NCBI GenBank assembly: GCA_035575035.1
Contig: DATLYH010000189.1
Coordinates: 1 to 16,811 of the forward strand
DNA length: 16,811 nucleotides
Source of the DNA: DATLYH01 sp035575035
GTDB lineage: Bacteria > Planctomycetota > Planctomycetia > Gemmatales > Gemmataceae
Direction: 5' to 3'
Each line of letters begins with the position of its first letter. Positions within the stretch are counted from its first letter, which is position 1. Below the pieces are notes generated by a model. It had not been told where the DNA came from and did no database searches. It saw only the letters and a program-made list of their open reading frames with translations. Shown here in pieces: positions 14,448 through 16,811 of the stretch. Both the position numbers and the translations under genes were made by a program.

Positions 14448-14471
14448 CTCGTCGCTGACGCTCAGGGCTCG
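14448..14471 (-). repeat. Dispersed 'SPERQRR' repeat, third copy
   Basis: On the minus strand this reads CGAGCCCTGAGCGTCAGCGACGAG, differing at two positions from the copy at 8164-8187. It lies in the intergenic region between the 70-residue gene and the DUF971 gene. Confidence 0.7.
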
Positions 14472-14479
14472 TTGCCGTG

Positions 14480-14507
14480 TTACCCAATGTTAGTCGGTCC
14501 CTATAAT
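14480..14507 (+). promoter_or_regulatory. Candidate promoter for the DUF971-Mrp pair
   Basis: A perfect TATAAT (14502-14507) lies 46 bases upstream of the DUF971 start. The -35 side is weak: TTACCC (14480-14485) at spacing 16 matches only 3 of 6 positions. An exact -10 in such GC-rich DNA, correctly placed and oriented, is notable. Confidence 0.4.
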
Positions 14508-14552
14508 GACAGGAGGAAAAGTCTACCTCTCAGGATCGAAGCGAGGAACGTT

Positions 14553-14909
14553 ATGGCGGCGTCGGGCTCGGGATCGCTCTGGCCGGTGGCCCTGAGCAAG
14601 GAGGGGGACGACCGCCTGGTCATCGCGTGGAGCGACGGCCACCGCAGCGTCTACACCTGGAAACACCTGCGCGAGAACTGTCCCTGCGCCAGCTGCCGTG
14701 AAGAGCGCGCGCAGCCGCCCGACCCGTTCCGCATCCTGAAGCCGAGCGAGTTGGTGCCGCGGCCGCCGCTGGCCCCCGTGGCGGTGGCGCCGGTCGGCCG
14801 CTATGGCTACAAGATCACCTGGAACGACGGCCACGACACCGGCATCTACACCCTGGAGAACCTGCGCGAGCTGTGCCAGTGTCCGCAGTGCCGGCCGTCG
14901 TCATCCTGA
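14553..14909 (+). CDS. DUF971-family protein with two CXCX2C motifs
   Basis: A 118-residue protein of the DUF971 family, related to the N-terminal domain of gamma-butyrobetaine hydroxylase. It has two related halves: IAWSDGHRSVYTWKHLRENC (24-43) and ITWNDGHDTGIYTLENLREL (78-97). Each half ends in CXCX2C (Cys43/45/48 and Cys98/100/103), well suited to bind zinc or an Fe-S cluster. The ATG at 14553 has GAGG about 6 bases upstream; the longer open frame upstream runs through a repeat and promoter region. The gene lies 39 bases before an Mrp-type ATPase on the same strand, and DUF971 domains are known to occur next to or fused with Mrp proteins. A role with Mrp in Fe-S or metal-centre assembly is likely but inferred. 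Confidence 0.85.
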   Translation: MAASGSGSLWPVALSKEGDDRLVIAWSDGHRSVYTWKHLRENCPCASCREERAQPPDPFRILKPSELVPRPPLAPVAVAPVGRYGYKITWNDGHDTGIYTLENLRELCQCPQCRPSSS

Positions 14910-14948
14910 GGACCCCAACACCACCGCCCGGGGCGAAAGGCAGCATCC

Positions 14949-15770
14949 ATGCACCCTCACGGAGCAGGCTTCCCGAAGATCAGTCTTCCCGGCGTCAAGT
15001 ACGTGGTGGCCGTCGCCAGCGGCAAGGGGGGCGTCGGCAAATCGACGGTTGCCGCCAACCTGGCCCTGGCCTTGCAAATGCACGGCGGCAAGGTCGGCCT
15101 GATGGACGCCGACATCTATGGACCGAGTGTGCCGCGCATGTTCGGCCTCTCGGTGATGGGGGGGCTGCCCAAGGATGCCTTCCCCCTGGAGCGCTACGGG
15201 GTGAAACTGCTCTCCATGGGCTTCTTCGTCAACCCCGAGCAGGCAGTTATCTGGCGCGGCCCGATGGTCCACGGCACCCTTACCCAGTTCCTGCGCGATT
15301 TCGATTGGGGCCCTCTCGATTACCTCCTCCTCGATCTCCCTCCAGGCACGGGTGATGCCCAGCTCACCTTGTCGCAGACGGCGCCGCTGTCCGGCGCCCT
15401 CATCGTCACCACGCCCCAGGAAGTCAGCCTGACCGTGGCCCGCCGGGGGCTGGAGATGTTCCGCCAGGTGCGCGTGCCGGTGTTGGGCATCGTCGAAAAC
15501 ATGAGCTACTTCATCGGTGATGACGGCAAGCGCTACGAGCTGTTCGGCCACGGCGGCGGGAAGAAGCTGGCCGCCGAGGCGGGCGTGCCGTTCCTCGGCG
15601 ACATCCCCATCGATCCGCGTGTGGCGGAGTGCGGCGACCAAGGCGACCCCATCGTCCACAAGTACCCCGATTCGGCCGTGGCCCAGGCCTATCTGGCGCT
15701 GGCGACGACAGTCGTGCAGGAGCTGCACCGCGCCGGCCCCGAACCCGAGCTGCCGGGGCTGAAGTTATGA
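14949..15770 (+). CDS. mrp: Mrp/NBP35-family P-loop ATPase (Fe-S carrier type) lacking CX2C
   Basis: A 273-residue cytoplasmic ATPase of the Mrp/ApbC/NBP35 family, which carries Fe-S clusters to apo-proteins. Visible motifs: the deviant Walker A with signature lysine, SGKGGVGKST (24-33), MDADIYGPSVPRMFG (52-66), LLLDLPPGTGD (126-136), TTPQEVSLT (154-162), and ENMSYF (183-188). Two departures are clear. The N-terminal MIP18/DUF59 domain found in many bacterial Mrp proteins (about 100 residues) is absent. The CX2C motif that normally follows ENMSYF is replaced by IGDDGKRYELFG; the only cysteine in the whole protein is Cys228. Some Mrp homologues are known to lack these cysteines, so this does not make it non-functional. 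A weak Shine-Dalgarno (AAAGG) lies 8 bases upstream. It is probably cotranscribed with the DUF971 gene. Confidence 0.92.
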   Translation: MHPHGAGFPKISLPGVKYVVAVASGKGGVGKSTVAANLALALQMHGGKVGLMDADIYGPSVPRMFGLSVMGGLPKDAFPLERYGVKLLSMGFFVNPEQAVIWRGPMVHGTLTQFLRDFDWGPLDYLLLDLPPGTGDAQLTLSQTAPLSGALIVTTPQEVSLTVARRGLEMFRQVRVPVLGIVENMSYFIGDDGKRYELFGHGGGKKLAAEAGVPFLGDIPIDPRVAECGDQGDPIVHKYPDSAVAQAYLALATTVVQELHRAGPEPELPGLKL

Positions 15771-15921
15771 CACTTCAGCTGCCGGTCGCGCGGCCAAGAC
15801 GCTCGGTAAAAGCAACCCCATCATCCTGTCGCCGGCCCGAGGTTTTCGTCTTGCGAGGGGTCCGGGCGGTCCTCACAATGGCGGACAGAAATCCCGCTGT
15901 CAGGCTTTGGCAGGGGGGCGC

Positions 15922-16500
15922 ATGGACCCGGACACTGCCAAACCCGAGCAAGTGCTGGAGCGGTTCCGACCCTACCTCCATTTCCTGGTTCGCCGGTCCC
16001 TCGACGACCGGTTGAAGGGGAAGCTTGACGCCTCCGGAATCATCCAGCAAACCCTGTGGGAGGCGTACCGGGGATGGAAGGACTTTCGCGGTCGGGGGGA
16101 GGTCGAGTTGGCCGCCTGGTTGCGTCGGATATTGGTTCGCAACCTGATCGACGAGGTCCGCAAACTCGCCGCCGGCAAGCGCGACCTGGCCCGAGAGCGG
16201 TCGCTGGAGGCGGCGGTGGAGCAATCGTCCACCCAACTGGCCGACTGGCTCGCCCGGGACCAATCTTCACCCAGCCAGCAGGCGGTGCGGCATGAGCAGA
16301 TGCTGGAGTTGGCCGCGGCCCTCGCCCAGCTTCCTGAAGATCAGCGCACGGCGGTGGAACTTCATCACCTGAAAGGTTACTCGCTGGCCGAGGTCGGCCG
16401 GCACATGGGACGCAGCAAGGAGGCTGTCGCCGGACTTCTCTTCCGCGGCATGAAGCGGTTACGCGAGTTGTTCCCCTCAGGGGACGAGAACGAGCGATGA
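15922..16500 (+). CDS. ECF-type RNA polymerase sigma factor
   Basis: A 192-residue sigma-70 family protein of the extracytoplasmic-function class. Region 2 spans about residues 12-80 (RFRPYLHFLVRRSLDD ... IIQQTLWEAYRGWKDF ... LAAWLRRILVRNLIDEVRK) and region 4 about 125-182, with a helix-turn-helix in GYSLAEVGRHMGRSKEAVAG (152-171). Region 3 and region 1 are absent, as expected. The ATG at 15922 has AGGGGGG a few bases upstream; a TTG five codons earlier is the alternative. The stop overlaps the next gene by ATGA. In planctomycetes, sigma factors of this kind are often paired with Ser/Thr kinases that probably control them in place of an anti-sigma factor, and the next gene fits that. No anti-sigma gene is seen. 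Confidence 0.93.
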   Translation: MDPDTAKPEQVLERFRPYLHFLVRRSLDDRLKGKLDASGIIQQTLWEAYRGWKDFRGRGEVELAAWLRRILVRNLIDEVRKLAAGKRDLARERSLEAAVEQSSTQLADWLARDQSSPSQQAVRHEQMLELAAALAQLPEDQRTAVELHHLKGYSLAEVGRHMGRSKEAVAGLLFRGMKRLRELFPSGDENER

Positions 16501-16811
16501 CCCCCGAGCAGACGGACACGGCCGAGCGGGAGCGGCGCCGGAACGAGGTACTCGCCGCTTGCCTGGAAGACCCCGTGCTGGCCGCCGAGGTGGCCGCCTT
16601 CCTCGCCGATCACGACTGGTTGGCCCGGCTGGCCCGACCGCTGCGCCGCCCCTCACCCCCACCCCTCTCCCCCGCTTCGGGGGCGAGGGGAGAAGCGCCT
16701 ACTCCCCGCGCCTCCGCCAAAGAGGAGAGGGGGGAAGAACTTGACCCCCGCGCCTCCGCCAAAGAGGAGAGGGGAGAAGAACTTGACCCCCGCGCCTCCG
16801 CCAAAGAGGAG
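16497..16811 (+). CDS. N-terminus of a probable Ser/Thr kinase gene coupled to the sigma factor (cut by window end)
   Basis: The ATG overlaps the sigma-factor stop (ATGA) and opens a frame that stays open for all 105 visible codons. It begins MTPEQTDTAERERRRNEVLA; residues 20-50 include a helical LEDPVLAAEVAAFLADHDWLARLARPLR. That segment resembles the start of planctomycete kinases, where a short helical leader with an 'xFxADHDxLxRLAxPLR' look precedes the kinase domain. From residue about 53 it turns into a disordered Pro/Ser region and then into 14-residue repeats (PRASAKEERGEELD). The kinase domain itself would lie beyond the window, so the identity rests on the leader and on sigma-factor coupling. 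Confidence 0.6.
   Translation, partial: MTPEQTDTAERERRRNEVLAACLEDPVLAAEVAAFLADHDWLARLARPLRRPSPPPLSPASGARGEAPTPRASAKEERGEELDPRASAKEERGEELDPRASAKEE
16662..16690. repeat. GC-rich hairpin repeat within the truncated kinase-type gene
   Basis: CCCCTCTCCCCC and GGGGGCGAGGGG pair at 11 of 12 positions around a GCTTC loop. The core matches the repeats at 5335-5363 and 5734-5776. Here it is read in frame as PLSPASGARG, part of the disordered segment. Confidence 0.7.
16704..16811. repeat. 42-bp in-frame tandem repeat (two full copies and a partial third)
   Basis: Copies begin at 16704, 16746 and 16788. The first two differ at one base (a synonymous GGG/GGA Gly codon), and the third is cut by the window end after 24 identical bases. 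The 42-base period equals 14 codons, so the frame is kept and each unit encodes PRASAKEERGEELD. The total copy number is unknown because the array leaves the window. Confidence 0.9.

Noticed and set aside
14293..14487. N-terminal extension of the 70-residue protein to an ATG at 14487
   Set aside because: The added 65 residues include the SPERQRR repeat translation and low-complexity sequence; the inner ATG has GGGAGG at ideal spacing.
12613..14493. Long plus-strand open frame of 626 codons
   Set aside because: It runs antisense to the squalene-repeat gene and the 70-residue gene, has no domain, low-complexity Val/Ala/Gly/Leu composition typical of GC-rich antisense frames, and passes through two dispersed repeats.
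16704..16811. CRISPR array near the right edge
   Set aside because: The 42-bp units are directly adjacent with no variable spacers and are read in frame as protein, so this is a coding tandem repeat. The octamer arrays at 12535-12643 were rejected as CRISPR for the same reason.

Overview
The window looks like a piece of a GC-rich planctomycete chromosome, most likely of the Gemmataceae type. This is inferred from several habits of that group: a membrane-anchored Ser/Thr kinase of PknB type, an ECF sigma factor whose stop codon overlaps the start of a second kinase-type gene, GYF_2 and FHA domains, an adenylosuccinate lyase of the animal-like family, a tiny secreted protein packed with aromatic residues, and dispersed GC-rich repeats (the 'SPERQRR'-type repeat, the CCCCTCTC hairpin repeat and TGACAAGG octamers). 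No rRNA, tRNA, transposase or CRISPR array is visible.

Left edge (1-1690, minus strand): a Cas10/Cmr2-like protein with an intact GGDD palm motif but no HD nuclease domain. It is followed by an ATGA-overlapping start of another gene that leaves the window, so an operon continues to the left. A gene-poor gap of 394 bp follows (1691-2084), then a six-helix membrane Ser/Thr kinase (2085-3689, minus).

Centre-left (3993-8121, plus): a three-gene ABC exporter of the DevBCA/MacB kind, made of an FtsX-type permease, an ATPase with two GYF_2 domains joined by a repeat-rich linker, and a HlyD-type adaptor that overlaps the ATPase by ATGA. A small secreted Tyr/Trp-rich protein lies on the opposite strand (8235-8543).

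Centre (8801-10697): purB (plus) converges on an FHA-domain protein (minus). On the minus strand, from 13794 down to 10951, a secreted prenyltransferase/squalene-oxidase-repeat protein is followed closely by a NicO-type nickel/cobalt transporter. The NicO ribosome-binding site lies between inverted arrays of octamer repeats.

Right (14080-16811): a 70-residue minus-strand protein, with an 18-bp perfect inverted repeat just after its stop; a DUF971 protein with two CXCX2C motifs; an Mrp/NBP35-type P-loop ATPase that lacks the usual CX2C; and the ECF sigma factor with a coupled, truncated kinase-type gene containing in-frame 42-bp tandem repeats.

Functional links supported by layout: the exporter trio forms one machine; DUF971 and Mrp probably act together in Fe-S or metal handling; the sigma factor and the coupled gene probably form a signalling pair. 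The Cas10-like operon is the best candidate for a poorly described system, but its partner genes lie outside the window.
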